Shown in pieces: positions 1 to 9,791 of a stretch of 64,000 nucleotides of DNA. A program made the translations under genes and the position numbers. Source of the DNA: Schizochytrium sp. CCTCC M209059 (lineage: Eukaryota > Sar > Bigyra > Thraustochytrida > Thraustochytriidae); the NCBI GenBank assembly GCA_000818945.1, contig KN805392.1, positions 498,907 through 562,906 on the forward strand. Direction: 5' to 3'. How positions within the stretch are numbered: position 1 is the stretch's first letter; the number at the start of each line of letters is the position of its first letter. The notes below the pieces were generated by a model. The model searched no databases. It was given only the letters and a program-made list of their open reading frames with translations, and was not told the DNA's origin.

Positions 1-102
1 GTTGGCCGGCGCGACAGAGCGGAGAAGAAACTCTGCGCGCCCGGCGAGCGCGCGGCCGGCAGAAGGCCGGCAGAAGGCCCCGCGTCGGCGCGCGGCGGGG
101 CG

Positions 103-2625
103 ATGGAGAGCGTGGGCGCGCGCGTGAAGGTGCGGCTCCTGCGCGGGGCGCGCGCCAGCGACGGAGATGATGATGGCGGCGGCGGCGGCGGCGGCGGCAG
201 CGACAACTCCGCTGCGCGGCCTGCCGGCAAGAAGCGGCGACGCGGCGAGGGGAAACCCGAGGACGCGCGCGGCGTGCAGACGCAGTGGCTGCGCGGGAGC
301 GTCGAGGCCTTCCGGCCCACGACGGGAAAGCACCTTGTGGTCATGGACATTGTCTACGGAAGGTGCGTCCGAGGAAACGTGGTCATGACCGAGGCAGGCC
401 TCATGAACGACGAGGCGGAGGACAACGCCTCGGGCCCCGCGCCAAGCAAAGAAACCTACCGACAAGAATGGCTCGATCGTCGCGCAATCCTCATTGTCCC
501 CTGTGCAGTGCGAAGCGCTGGCGTGCTCTGCCAGCCGTGGGCGCGCTGCGTCTACTTTGACGCCTGCCTCTGCAACGAAGCGAGCCCGCTCATGGGCTCC
601 AGGACCGACTGGCCCGCGGGTGGCCTCGAAAGTGCTTCAGATCCCATCTCCCGCTGCTTGCGCTGGGCCATGTGGGTCGATCTCGCCGCGCTCGTCGCTG
701 CAGGCCTGGTGCAGCGCATCGAAGGCCTTCCTCTGGTGTGCGTCTGCCGCATGCCGCAGCTACCGGACAAGGACCCGGCCGCAGCTGGCGAACCCACGGT
801 GCGCTGCGTACGCTGCGCGCAGCACTACCATATAGACTGCGTTATTGACCGCGATGCCGAGATGTCAGACCCTCTGCGCGGACCGGAAAAGTCCTCGCCT
901 CCGTCCCCTGCTGCGTCAACGCCGAATGAAGGCGCTGCGGTAGCTGCTGCTGCTGCTGCTGCAGAGAGGGCCTCCCGACGCGGCTCCGACGATGAGCATG
1001 AAACACATTCCAGCGCGCACGGCAGGGGCCAACTTGTGCATAGATGGATGTGTCCGTTTTGTAAGGCGCACGACATGGCACGAATGCCAGATCAAAACCA
1101 TGGGCCAGATGATAAGGATGCTGCGACGGCACATTTGCGCACGCCGCCGCCACTGAGTTTAGAGACCGTATGCGAATGGAGATACTGGAACGTACCATTG
1201 AGTCAAGGTGGCAAGGTGGCCGACGACCTTCCTGTCCCCCGGGGCGAATGGGTGTACTCTGTGCGACATTTACGGCATCTCTGCGGCGCGGAACGCAAAC
1301 ATTTTGAACGGCTTGAATTGAACGCAATAGCTGCGCAGCCGCATCACCGCTGCACACGTCGAGGGGTCGAGGTGTTGCCGTATGGAAAGGGCGCAGTGGA
1401 TCACGAAGCGAAGCGCAAGCGGATCCTCATCGGTGATGCGGGACGCAACTTTCCCTGCACTACAGGAGGCACCGCGCGCCTCTTGACAGCGCAGACGTGG
1501 CCTCCCGCTCCGACCGAGCGACGGTCGGGTCGTTGGAAGCCTGCCGGGGAGGGTCGCATGGAGAATATCATGCGACGTATGGCCTGTGAAACGCTTCAGG
1601 CTCTGGAAGGAGCGGATCCCCCTGCGCGAATTGCCGCGGCGCCTTCTGGCAAGCTGGTCATGCACAGCCCTCGCGGTGGCTACCTCGGGGAACGCAAGGT
1701 CCATCTTGAGGTCGAATTTAGCGCCGGTGCCTTCTCCGCAGCGCCCCCCCTGGGGAACCACGAGGGTGGCATCACGGCTGACGGCACGCGCTATGTGCGC
1801 AAACAAGTTGGCGCCAAGGGAACGCCTTCGTATACATGCGCACGCGTGCGTCCTCGCTCGGAGGCAGACCGTCGTCGAAGTGCTGCAAGGCCGTGCTCCC
1901 TCGTTGGCTTTGCAAACCCCGAGAGCGCTCCAATTCCAGCGCTTTACCGATCTGAGAAGCCATCGGCGCGAGCGCGTGACGCCGCCGCGGCTGCCGCGAG
2001 GCCTGGGGCCGTGCGTGCAGCCTCGAGTACGGCGGCTCTCGCGACTGCGTCGTCGCTCGCAGGTCAGGGGCGCGCGTCCAAAACCAAAATGCCAGGCGGG
2101 TCTGACCCAGGGAGTAAACGTCGCTTGCAGCTGCGGGGCGTGGCTGAGGTGCTGAGCGCGGATCTGAGCACCAAGCACCTGACGTTGGGCCGGGAGAAAC
2201 GCCTGCGCTTCGGCAAAAGCCCAATTCATGCATGGGGCGTTTTCGCGGAGGAGCCTCTGGGCGCCAACGAGTTTGTTATTGAATACAAGGGCGAGCTGAT
2301 TCGGCCCGTTCTCACGGATCTGCGCGAGAAGCAGTACGAGGCACGGGGCGTGCCAGATTACATGTTTCGTATAGATGCAGATGTGGTCGTGGACGCGACG
2401 CTGCGAGGGTCGCTGGCGCGGTTCATCAACCATAGCTGCGATCCGAATTGCTTTACAAGCATCATCAATCATAAGGGAACGCGCAAGATTGTTATCTACG
2501 CCAAGCGGGCCATCGAACCTGGCGAAGAGCTCTCTTACGATTACAAGTTCCCGATTGAGAAAGATCCCGCGCTTAAGGTGCCTTGTTTTTGCGGGGCGCC
2601 AAATTGTCGCGGAACGATGAATTGA
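103..2625 (+). CDS. SET-domain histone-lysine N-methyltransferase with split PHD finger (SET1/MLL-like)
   Basis: Predicted chromatin methyltransferase of 840 aa, ATG to TGA, no introns. The C-terminal SET domain spans about residues 695-826 and contains the NHSCDPNC motif at 776-783, which binds the cofactor and supplies a zinc-ligand Cys. It also has the YDYKFPIE segment typical of the SET1/MLL (H3K4) class. A post-SET motif with Cys828, Cys830 and Cys835 ends the protein. A PHD-like zinc finger is visible as Cys213/215, Cys235/238, His241 or 243, Cys246 and Cys317/320, but the last Cys pair is separated by a low-complexity, Ala-rich insert (247-316). I see no FYRN/FYRC, bromodomain or RRM, so orthology to a particular COMPASS enzyme is open. 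The N-terminus is low-complexity with a Gly run. H3K4 specificity is inferred from motif similarity only. Confidence 0.88.
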   Translation: MESVGARVKVRLLRGARASDGDDDGGGGGGGGSDNSAARPAGKKRRRGEGKPEDARGVQTQWLRGSVEAFRPTTGKHLVVMDIVYGRCVRGNVVMTEAGLMNDEAEDNASGPAPSKETYRQEWLDRRAILIVPCAVRSAGVLCQPWARCVYFDACLCNEASPLMGSRTDWPAGGLESASDPISRCLRWAMWVDLAALVAAGLVQRIEGLPLVCVCRMPQLPDKDPAAAGEPTVRCVRCAQHYHIDCVIDRDAEMSDPLRGPEKSSPPSPAASTPNEGAAVAAAAAAAERASRRGSDDEHETHSSAHGRGQLVHRWMCPFCKAHDMARMPDQNHGPDDKDAATAHLRTPPPLSLETVCEWRYWNVPLSQGGKVADDLPVPRGEWVYSVRHLRHLCGAERKHFERLELNAIAAQPHHRCTRRGVEVLPYGKGAVDHEAKRKRILIGDAGRNFPCTTGGTARLLTAQTWPPAPTERRSGRWKPAGEGRMENIMRRMACETLQALEGADPPARIAAAPSGKLVMHSPRGGYLGERKVHLEVEFSAGAFSAAPPLGNHEGGITADGTRYVRKQVGAKGTPSYTCARVRPRSEADRRRSAARPCSLVGFANPESAPIPALYRSEKPSARARDAAAAAARPGAVRAASSTAALATASSLAGQGRASKTKMPGGSDPGSKRRLQLRGVAEVLSADLSTKHLTLGREKRLRFGKSPIHAWGVFAEEPLGANEFVIEYKGELIRPVLTDLREKQYEARGVPDYMFRIDADVVVDATLRGSLARFINHSCDPNCFTSIINHKGTRKIVIYAKRAIEPGEELSYDYKFPIEKDPALKVPCFCGAPNCRGTMN

Positions 2626-3253
2626 CTCGCGAGGCAACGCTTCCGGAATGGCGAAGAATATGCCGAGCGTGACAGCCTTATACAGGCCAAAGGTACTCGA
2701 CTAAAGAAGAATGCGATATTGAAAACGAAAATGTAACGAGGTTCCCAGAGGTCTTGCGATGGTTTGTTTCATCGCTTGTGGAGCTCCTTCGTTGCGGGGA
2801 GTGGAGTGAAGTATCACTTTCTGGCTTGGACAAGGTTTGGAAAGGAAAGATGAAAACGAAAACTAATTTTGCGTGGGGTACTTATACCAATCATTCAAGA
2901 CAAGAGGCGTGTGTCAAGCAAGAGGCAGCAGGGCAACCCAACGCGAAGGGAAGCGCAGCGCTGCGCAGCCTAGCCCGGCTGCTTGTTTGCTTGACTTTGT
3001 GCTGCTGTTATTGGTTTGCTATTATTTTCCCACCTTGGGTGCGCGAGTTCTCTTTGAAACGAAAAAGAGAAAGGCACAGTGATTTTTGCAACCAGTCTGA
3101 TCGACGGACTGACCGCGACACTTCGTGCATTCCATATGATACCGCGCCCTTTGAAAAGTGGAAAAGAAAACTTGCCCTTCCGGCAACTTGCATATTCCGT
3201 GTAGTCTGGTTGTTGTGAGCTTTATGTGCAATTGGCATCCTCCTCTAGCTAGC
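2626..3253. other. Convergent intergenic spacer between SET gene and NF-YB
   Basis: About 630 bp hold the 3' flanks of two convergent genes. Base composition is lower in GC than in the genes. Open frames here have no recognisable domain, and I see no RNA gene. Confidence 0.6.
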
Positions 3254-3736
3254 CTACTTGGGCGCTGACGGGGGCATGCCATGGGCGCCGGCAGGCGGTT
3301 GACCAACACCAGGACCGCCAACACCGGGCATGCCCATACCGTGCGAGGCGCCCATGGCGCCAGCACCGATGCCAGAGGGCGCTGCGACTGGCGCCGGGGT
3401 CTCCTTGGCTTCAGGTCCACCCTTGTCGCCCTTGACGGACTCCCGGTACCTCGCCAAGTAGACCTTGAGCGGCTCAACGTAGTTATCAAAGCCGAGCGTG
3501 GACATTGCCCAAAGAACGTCGTCGCCGGTGATGGTTTTTCGCTTTTCCTGCTGCACCTTGTCGCTCGCTTCGCTTGTGATAAAGGAGATGAATTCGCTCA
3601 CGCACTCCTGGACCGTTTCCTTGGCGTCCTTGGCGATCTTGGCGTTGGGCGGCAACGACTTCTTCATGATGCGGCTGATGTTGGCGATTGGCAGATACCG
3701 GTCCTGCTCGCGGACCTCCTGCTGGTCGTCCGCCAT
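3254..3736 (-). CDS. NF-YB: Nuclear transcription factor Y subunit B (NF-YB/HAP3)
   Basis: 160-aa histone-fold subunit of the CCAAT-binding NF-Y complex. The conserved core, about residues 9-100, begins VREQDRYLPIANISRIMKK, continues through KIAKDAKETVQECVSEFISF and KRKTITGDDVLWAMSTLGF, and ends in VEPLKVYLARYRE. These match the H2B-like fold of NF-YB, which pairs with NF-YC before recruiting NF-YA. The C-terminus (residues 110-160) is a Gly/Pro/Ala/Met-rich tail of the activation-domain type. The start is the ATG complementary to 3734-3736, a few residues before the fold. The gene is convergent with the SET gene and divergent from the actin fragment. A (TCTG)n array lies just upstream. Confidence 0.95.
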   Translation of the reverse strand: MADDQQEVREQDRYLPIANISRIMKKSLPPNAKIAKDAKETVQECVSEFISFITSEASDKVQQEKRKTITGDDVLWAMSTLGFDNYVEPLKVYLARYRESVKGDKGGPEAKETPAPVAAPSGIGAGAMGASHGMGMPGVGGPGVGQPPAGAHGMPPSAPK

Positions 3737-4109
3737 GGTGAGAGGCGTCGCGCGCCCGCCTCGCGTCGCCTGCTGCGACGCCGAGGGCCGCCGCCTGTGC
3801 GTCTCCGCGCTCCCGCGCGGGGTTGCTTTCCGGTCTGTCTGTCTGTCTGTCTGTCTGTGTCTGTCTGCCCAAGTCTCCCCTGTGCGTGCGTGCCAGTCGC
3901 TGTCGCTGACAGGTCAGGAGCGTTCGGAGGTTCTGGAACCTCTGGATTCTTGGGGTCTTTCAGACGGTCTATGCGTTGCAGAACTTTCATAGCAGCTGGC
4001 ATCTTAAGAAGGAGGCCGGACGAGTTACGCGCGGCAGCGCGTGAAGCGGAAAGACAAGGGAGAGCCCGAGGTTGCGTTGCGTCGATCAGAAGGAAGATAC
4101 TACTGCCGA
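3737..4109. other. Short divergent spacer with a TCTG array
   Basis: About 370 bp between NF-YB (-) and the actin fragment (+). It contains a TCTG tetranucleotide array at about 3833-3867. No trace of the missing actin N-terminus is readable in any plus-strand frame. Confidence 0.5.
3833..3867. repeat. (TCTG)n microsatellite
   Basis: About eight TCTG units with one interruption, roughly 100 bp upstream of the NF-YB start codon. Confidence 0.85.
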
Positions 4110-4985
4110 ATGGCGGACGCTTTTTACAGCGAGCTTCGCGTGGACTCCAGCGAGCACCTCCTACTCATCACTGAACCTTTGCTGACCTCCAAAACCAACC
4201 GTGAGCGCACAATTCGAATCATGTTCGAAACGTTCAGCATTCCAGCATTTTATATAGTCTCTCAACTGAGACTCTCTCTCATTTCAACGGGACGCGCGAC
4301 GGAATGTGTACTTGAGTCAGGTGCTGGCTTGACCCAAGTGGGCACCGTTCGGGAATTTTACCCGATTCTTCACGCCTGGCAAGGGGTCGATATCGCTGGC
4401 CGTCAGCTTACAGATTATACAAAAAGAGTCCTCGAGGAAGGTAGTTTCAGGGCGATGACGAGGGTCGACGTGAGGGTCGTTGTCCAGATCAAAGAGAAGC
4501 ATGGCTACGCGGCGCAGAAGCTCGAGGAGGGTACGCAACTTGGCGGAAAGAACTTCGATCTTCCGGACGGTAACTGCCTGTACATTGGGAATGATCAATG
4601 CTCCCGTTTTGCAGAACCGCTCTTTCAACCTCACCTCATCGGAAGATTAAACGACGTTGGTGTCCATAGAATGTTTTTCCAGAGTATTACAGAATGTGAC
4701 GCTGACATTCGCAAAGAGATGTACGAAAACATCGTCCTGGCAGGTGGGTCGACTCTGTTCGAGGATTTTGGTGATCGTCTCAAGAGCGAGTTGTTCGATT
4801 TTGTTGAGACTTAGTTCCGTGACATGAAAGTCATCGCGCTCAGTGGACGAAAGTATCTTGCTTGGAATGGCGGCGCCATCTTAGCATCATTCCCTACTTT
4901 TCGCTCCACCACTATCACGAGGCAAGAGTTTCATGTCATGGAGTCTGGTCCTTCAATTGTTCACCGCAAGTGTTTTTACTGTTAG
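4110..4985 (+). pseudogene. Actin pseudogene: N-terminally truncated, with an in-frame TAG
   Basis: Reading from the ATG at 4110, the frame is recognisably actin from the FYxELRV segment (about actin residue 85) onward. It includes IMFETF, DIRKEMYENIVLAGGSTLF and related blocks. A TAG at 4812-4814 stops the frame after FDFVET. The same frame then continues with actin's C-terminal region (MKVIAL, RKYLAWNGGAILASF, SGPSIVHRKCF) to a second TAG at 4983-4985. The N-terminal ~85 residues, including the first phosphate-binding loop, are absent upstream. The second phosphate loop reads LESGAGLTQ where actin has LDSGDGVTH, so nucleotide-binding and catalytic positions are changed. An in-frame stop with good residual homology on both sides, plus truncation, indicates a decaying copy. 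An expressed truncated actin-like protein of 234 aa cannot be excluded. Confidence 0.82.
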
Positions 4986-6080
4986 TAGATCAGGGCTTCC
5001 AACATGAGCCGCCGACGGCGAGCGATATATTTTCTAACTTCTAGGAACAATATTTTCGTGATATTCCTCCTCGCCTGGCGGATGCTCTGCCGCGGGTTAT
5101 ACCGCATGTCATTCCGCTTGTTTCCCGCGCTAATAGCTTCACCGAGCCATCGGAGCCACGGGGGGGAAGAGGAAGAAAGCAGGGAGAATTGATTAGAGGA
5201 GGGTATGTGTGTGTGGAATCTCCGCAGCCAGGAAAGTGCAGCCGGAGAACGATTAAAACAATATGTCTCCCTTTCACTGGCAGTAAGCTCCCGCGACAGA
5301 GGTGTTCTGTCGAACCTACATACATGCGCCGGCGCAGCGTCTGCGCGCTAGACGCTCGCCGCCTGCTTTTCTGCCTTCCTCCAGTGCGTGGCCGCGGCGT
5401 CCCCTCACCTAGCCCTCTTCTCTAAACGCAGGGTTCACGGCTACTTCTTAGCCGTCGTGCGGATCGATTTACGCAGGGCCGGGGAGGGGGGTTGTCGCTG
5501 TTGGGCACGGCAAATCGAGCGCAGGGTGTTTTGCGCGACCCGCGGCAATGTTGACGAGGGGTGGAAGCGTGGCATGATTCACGCGTTTGCCTCCGACCAA
5601 GATTACGCTGACGAGGCGTATCCAGCTGCGGTTCAAGGTGATTATCCTTCATGCGCGCGCTCATTTTTCGCGCATTCAATAATTCATTCATTCATTCGTT
5701 CTCCAGCTGCGGCTGTGGGTGCGGCTCCCCTCAGCGGGCGTAGGTACAGAGAGCGTAGAGGAGACACATATGTTGCACCCCATCACCGCAGCTACGCCAC
5801 ACTGTAGACCCTCGCCTTAACGTTTCCGACTCGCGAATGGGAACCGCAGTCTCACTAGACTCGGACGCGCGGCCACAAGCACGACTTTTTGGAGGCAGCA
5901 AACCCGAAAGTCGGGCTTCTCCTTTCGGCCCCGGGGAGAAAAGGGCAGAGAAGAGGAAGAGGGAGAAGACGCGAGCAAGCAAGCAAGCAAGCAAGCAAGC
6001 GAGAGACAGCCCAGAAGCGTCGCGTAGGTCAACGAGCCAGGCAATCATTGCCAGGCAGTAAGACAGGCACTCAGGCCACC
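4986..6080. other. Intergenic region between the two actin copies
   Basis: About 1.1 kb with no supported gene. It contains an ATTC array (about 5680-5698) and an AGCA array (about 5973-6001) shortly before the downstream actin start. Open frames here lack recognisable domains. It probably holds the promoter and 5' leader of the downstream actin gene. Confidence 0.6.
5973..6001. repeat. (AGCA)n microsatellite
   Basis: About seven tandem AGCA units in the probable 5' leader of the actin gene, about 80 bp before its start codon. Confidence 0.9.
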
Positions 6081-7637
6081 ATGAGGGACATCAAGGAAAG
6101 ATGCATGCCGAAGAGCGGCTCCAGCTCAAGATCTGATGAGAAAGCGAGTTCGAGGGACAATGCGTGGGACAACACCAATGCCGCACAAGGTACCTCCTCA
6201 GCGAAGACTCCTCTGCGTTCTACGTGGATAAACCGAACAGCAGGGAATGCTATTTCTCGGGCGAGAAGATTCCTCACGCCAGGACGCGCTCTCCCGCTTG
6301 CGTCAGGCCCCCCAGGTCAAGACGATATTGTGTCCTCCATGAGCTCGCAGGAATCATACGACGAGTTTGATGACCAAGACTCCGACGTCGAATCGCAGGA
6401 CGAAAGGTTGTTCTCAGCTTCGATTGGCCAGGAACGCATATCTGTGCAAAAATCTCTACGAGCATTTCTGAGAATCAACAACAACATTGTGTCGACACGC
6501 TCATCGCGTTCCTCGCGAGATGTGCTGTTCAGAGGCCAGGCTCTCGTGATCGACAATGGCTCCAGCATCTGCAGAGCCGGCTTCAGCGACGAATCCGCCC
6601 CTCGCGCCGTCTTTCCCTCCGTTGTCGGCCACCCAAAGAGGCGTGGAGGTGTATTTGGGACGCAGCGAAGGGACACCTATGTCGGTAGTGAGGCTCAAAC
6701 CAAGCGCAGTATTCTCACGCTCAGAGATCCTATCGAGTACGGCATCGTGACACACTGGGAAGACATGGAGCGCGTTTGGCAATACACGTTTTACGACGAG
6801 CTCCGCGTTGCCCCAGAAGACTTTCACGTCCTCCTCACTGAGGCGCCTTTGAACCCGAAGGCCAATCGCGAGCATATGACGGCGATCATGTTCGAGACGT
6901 TTAAGGTTTCGGCCATGTACGTTACCATTAACGCCGTGCTCGCGCTCTTCGCCACGGGACGCACGACTGGTGTCGTTCTTGACTCGGGAGATGGTGCCAC
7001 GCATGCTGTGCCCATCTACGAAGGCTCAGCTCTCCTCACTGATGTAGTTTCTACCAAAGTTGCCGGCCACAACCTTACAGAGTACATGGCCATGCTTCTC
7101 GGCGAGCGCGGTCATTTGATAAATACAAAAGCCGAGCGCGAATCTGTCCGTGAAGCGAAGGAGAAACTTTGTTATGTCGCCTACGACTTTGACGCTGAAG
7201 AGCGTGTCACCGCCGGCTCCCCGTTCCTCGAGATGTCTCATGGATCGATTACCATCAGCAGCGAGCGTTTTCAATGCCCGGAGGCCTTGTTCCAGCCATC
7301 GTTGATTGGTGACAACAGGACTCATGGCGTCCACCACGCAATCTATCGTGCGATTATGAGCTGCGATTCTGAATTTCGCAACGAACTCTTCGCTAACATC
7401 GTCTTGTCAGGGGGTTCCACGATGTTCAAGGGTTTTCCTGCACGTCTCGAGAAGGAGTTGATCATCCTCGCGCCCGAAACGACGGAAGTTAATGTTATCG
7501 CTTTGCCCAAGCGAGACTACTCGGCCTGGATTGGCGGCACTCAACTTGCCTCGCTTCCCGAGTTCCAGCAAATGTGGATTTCTAAGCAGGAATATTACGA
7601 TGCTGGCCCTTGCGTCGTCCACACCAAGTGTTTCTAG
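6081..7637 (+). CDS. Divergent actin with a ~150-residue N-terminal extension
   Basis: 518 aa from the ATG at 6081 in a good context (CCACCATGA). Residues ~152-518 are a full-length actin fold with LVIDNGSSICRAGF (phosphate loop 1), LDSGDGATHAVP (phosphate loop 2), NIVLSGGSTMFKGF, AWIGGTQLASL, FQQMWISKQEY and the C-terminal KCF. The family is the ATP-dependent cytoskeletal polymer. The first ~150 residues are not actin. They are Ser/Arg-rich, with an acidic Ser/Asp/Glu segment near 83-112, and look disordered. The DNase-I loop (GGVFGTQRRDTYVG) differs strongly from conventional actin and lacks the usual methionines, so filament contacts may differ. It lies directly downstream of an actin pseudogene in the same orientation, suggesting an old tandem duplication. 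An actin-related protein is a less likely reading given the intact actin C-terminus. Confidence 0.88.
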   Translation: MRDIKERCMPKSGSSSRSDEKASSRDNAWDNTNAAQGTSSAKTPLRSTWINRTAGNAISRARRFLTPGRALPLASGPPGQDDIVSSMSSQESYDEFDDQDSDVESQDERLFSASIGQERISVQKSLRAFLRINNNIVSTRSSRSSRDVLFRGQALVIDNGSSICRAGFSDESAPRAVFPSVVGHPKRRGGVFGTQRRDTYVGSEAQTKRSILTLRDPIEYGIVTHWEDMERVWQYTFYDELRVAPEDFHVLLTEAPLNPKANREHMTAIMFETFKVSAMYVTINAVLALFATGRTTGVVLDSGDGATHAVPIYEGSALLTDVVSTKVAGHNLTEYMAMLLGERGHLINTKAERESVREAKEKLCYVAYDFDAEERVTAGSPFLEMSHGSITISSERFQCPEALFQPSLIGDNRTHGVHHAIYRAIMSCDSEFRNELFANIVLSGGSTMFKGFPARLEKELIILAPETTEVNVIALPKRDYSAWIGGTQLASLPEFQQMWISKQEYYDAGPCVVHTKCF

Positions 7638-8132
7638 GTCGCCTTCTGTAACAGCGCCTTTATCAATGACAATTAATCATCTGTGTATTAGGCCTATATG
7701 TGGTTGAGTTGTCGCTCCCTAGCTAGCTAGCTAGCTGTGCGGCGAATGCAAGGGATGTGGTCGTCAACGTACCGGAACATTCCGATTGAAACACGCGCTT
7801 TCAACGATTTTAAGTTGCCAGCTGACTCGTATTCAACGTTCGATTGGCGGTTGCTTAAAGACGCAAAGGAGAGTCCAGCCGCGTTGTTGGGCCTCACAGG
7901 CTTTTTTGCCTGACTGACACCGTACGGTTTGTGCCGGTGGATTGTTTCACTTTTCGTTTTCGCAAGCCAGCTGAGAACTCGAGTACATTTTGAGAATCAA
8001 TTACTTCAGACAGGAATACCCATGTGCTTCGCTTCGTGCGTCCGGACTGCTCAAAAACATTTCAAATTCCATGTCCGTAAAGCGTCAAAGAGGGTCAGAT
8101 GAATTTGTTCCGGTAAATTTCATAAAGAAAAA
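7638..8132. other. Convergent spacer between actin and AAAP transporter
   Basis: About 500 bp of 3' flanks with a self-complementary (CTAG)n run at 7718-7736. No gene seen. Confidence 0.6.
7718..7736. repeat. (CTAG)n self-complementary tetranucleotide array
   Basis: Four to five CTAG units. Each unit is palindromic, so the array can fold on itself. It lies about 80 bp past the actin stop. Confidence 0.85.
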
Positions 8133-9668
8133 CTACTTGGTCCAGCTGATGATGTTCTTGGTGAGCGAAGTGAGACTAATGAGCGTAATGGCGACCGCCA
8201 GCACAACAGCAACAACGCGTTCCGTTTGATACATCCCGCTGGGCGCCGCACGCATGAGGAACATGGCGGGGAGCACAAAGCAAATGATTGGATTGGACGT
8301 GGAACCAAGCACAGTGAAGACCATACTAATGTCGCTGATCATGATGGCTGGCAAGAGAGCGGCAATGACCATGCCGAGCGAAATGCCAACGTGAAGGTAG
8401 AGCGGCGCCGTCTTGGGATCAATGTCGTCGTCGCCGATGAGAGAAAAGACGTTGCCGCGAAAGGCGTGGACGAAGAGTGGAATAGCGAGAATGACGGAGA
8501 GCGACATGCCGACGGCGCCAAGGAGCGCGGACTCATTGCGATGAAAGTCGTTGGAGAGGAAATTGCCCTCGCTCTCCGCAAGCTGAGTCTTAAAGGTGAG
8601 GTACGCAAAGGAGCCAATGATGGCGTAAAGCACGAGAGCGAGACCGAGGGCACGGCTCACGACCTTGGTCATGCGGCGACGCGTGGGCTTGTTGAGCTCG
8701 AGGAAGATGGGCAACACGTTGGGATGGCACGTGTACGAGTAGACGACGATGGGAAGCGTCGCAAGCAAGCGATCAATTCCAAAGTTGGCCAGCACGATGG
8801 GGTCCGACTCGACGGCTTTCTCCCAAAAGCATTCGACAACCTGGTAGTCCTCACTGCGCGGCGACACGACGTGGGCGTGGTGGCCGCAAAAGTCAAAGTA
8901 GGTAACCATAACGACGATGGCCAGGTAGCAGGAGCAGGCCACGCCAATGAGCGACGAGTAGCGGAGCGCTCCCATTGTGCGCAAGAGGCAAAGGGGCACG
9001 ACGATGAGCAGGGTCGTGACGAGCATGACCGTCTTTTGCTGTAGAATCTTGCTCTCGTAGTCGTCGAAGATGGTCTGCAGCGTGCGCGAGATCATGCTGC
9101 CGCTGGCGACAATGTAGCTGATCGAGGTACCGTAGAGGTTGAGGAGGAGCATGATTTGCGCAAAGAGACTGGTGCGCGGACCGTAGAGATGCTCGGCGAT
9201 GGCCTTGTACGACTTGACGCCGGTGAGATCTGAGGAGATGACGAGGATCTTGAGCGAGAAGAACGCCATGAAAGCTCCGCCCGTGAAGAGGGCGAGGCCG
9301 AGGAGCAGTCCAACCCTCTCAATGGCGTAGGGGACCGAGAGTGTGCCGGCGCCGCAGACGGCGACAACGAGCGTAAAGACGCTGCCCTTGATGGACCCGG
9401 CCTTGAAGCGCTTCTTGAAGAAGAGCACGGGCGACCGGGTGAACGGGGTCGCCATCACGTCGCCATCGTAGTCGTCTACGTCGTCTTCATCGTCGTCGTT
9501 GTACACGGACTCGTGCTGGCGGGCCTGCTCCTGCTCGCGCAGCTGCTGCTCGCGCAGCTGCTGGTAGTCAAAGTCGTTCCCGTTGGCCACGAGTCCGCGC
9601 CGCAGCGAGTCATCGTTCCCGCCCTCCAGCGCCTCCTCCGCCGACCCGCTCCGCGTGCGCGCGGGCAT
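8133..9668 (-). CDS. Amino acid/auxin permease (AAAP) family transporter, AVT/SLC36/38-like
   Basis: 511-aa multi-pass transporter. The ATG complementary to 9666-9668 is used because the only upstream in-frame start is a GTG and an in-frame stop lies at 9717-9719. The N-terminal ~70 residues are hydrophilic, with a Gln/Arg repeat (QQLREQQLREQEQ) and an acidic DDDEDDVDDYDGD stretch. The first membrane segment carries the family signature KGSVFTLVVAVCGAGTLSVPYAIERVG. About ten to eleven hydrophobic segments follow, ending in an inner-membrane-like short tail. AAAP proteins exchange or symport neutral amino acids with protons across vacuolar or plasma membranes. The acidic N-terminal tail resembles vacuolar AVT members, but location and substrate are inference. 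It is convergent with actin. Confidence 0.9.
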   Translation of the reverse strand: MPARTRSGSAEEALEGGNDDSLRRGLVANGNDFDYQQLREQQLREQEQARQHESVYNDDDEDDVDDYDGDVMATPFTRSPVLFFKKRFKAGSIKGSVFTLVVAVCGAGTLSVPYAIERVGLLLGLALFTGGAFMAFFSLKILVISSDLTGVKSYKAIAEHLYGPRTSLFAQIMLLLNLYGTSISYIVASGSMISRTLQTIFDDYESKILQQKTVMLVTTLLIVVPLCLLRTMGALRYSSLIGVACSCYLAIVVMVTYFDFCGHHAHVVSPRSEDYQVVECFWEKAVESDPIVLANFGIDRLLATLPIVVYSYTCHPNVLPIFLELNKPTRRRMTKVVSRALGLALVLYAIIGSFAYLTFKTQLAESEGNFLSNDFHRNESALLGAVGMSLSVILAIPLFVHAFRGNVFSLIGDDDIDPKTAPLYLHVGISLGMVIAALLPAIMISDISMVFTVLGSTSNPIICFVLPAMFLMRAAPSGMYQTERVVAVVLAVAITLISLTSLTKNIISWTK

Positions 9669-9791
9669 CGTCCCTCGGCCCACCTGCCTCGCGTCCTGGG
9701 CCGCGCGCGCACAGCCTCAGCCGCTCCAGCCGGCCGCGCAGAGCGATCCCGCTCCGGGTGGCCAACGCCGTCCACGATGGATGGCGCCGCC

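Noticed and set aside
1270..2637. 455-aa minus-strand open frame opposite the SET gene
   Set aside because: Antisense to the SET domain, whose catalytic motifs are unambiguous; no domain on the minus strand.
3664..4002. 112-aa minus-strand frame starting MPAAMKVLQRIDRLKDPKNP
   Set aside because: The first 35 residues look protein-like, but the frame then runs into TCTG repeats and overlaps NF-YB in another frame. Could be a lost exon; not supported.
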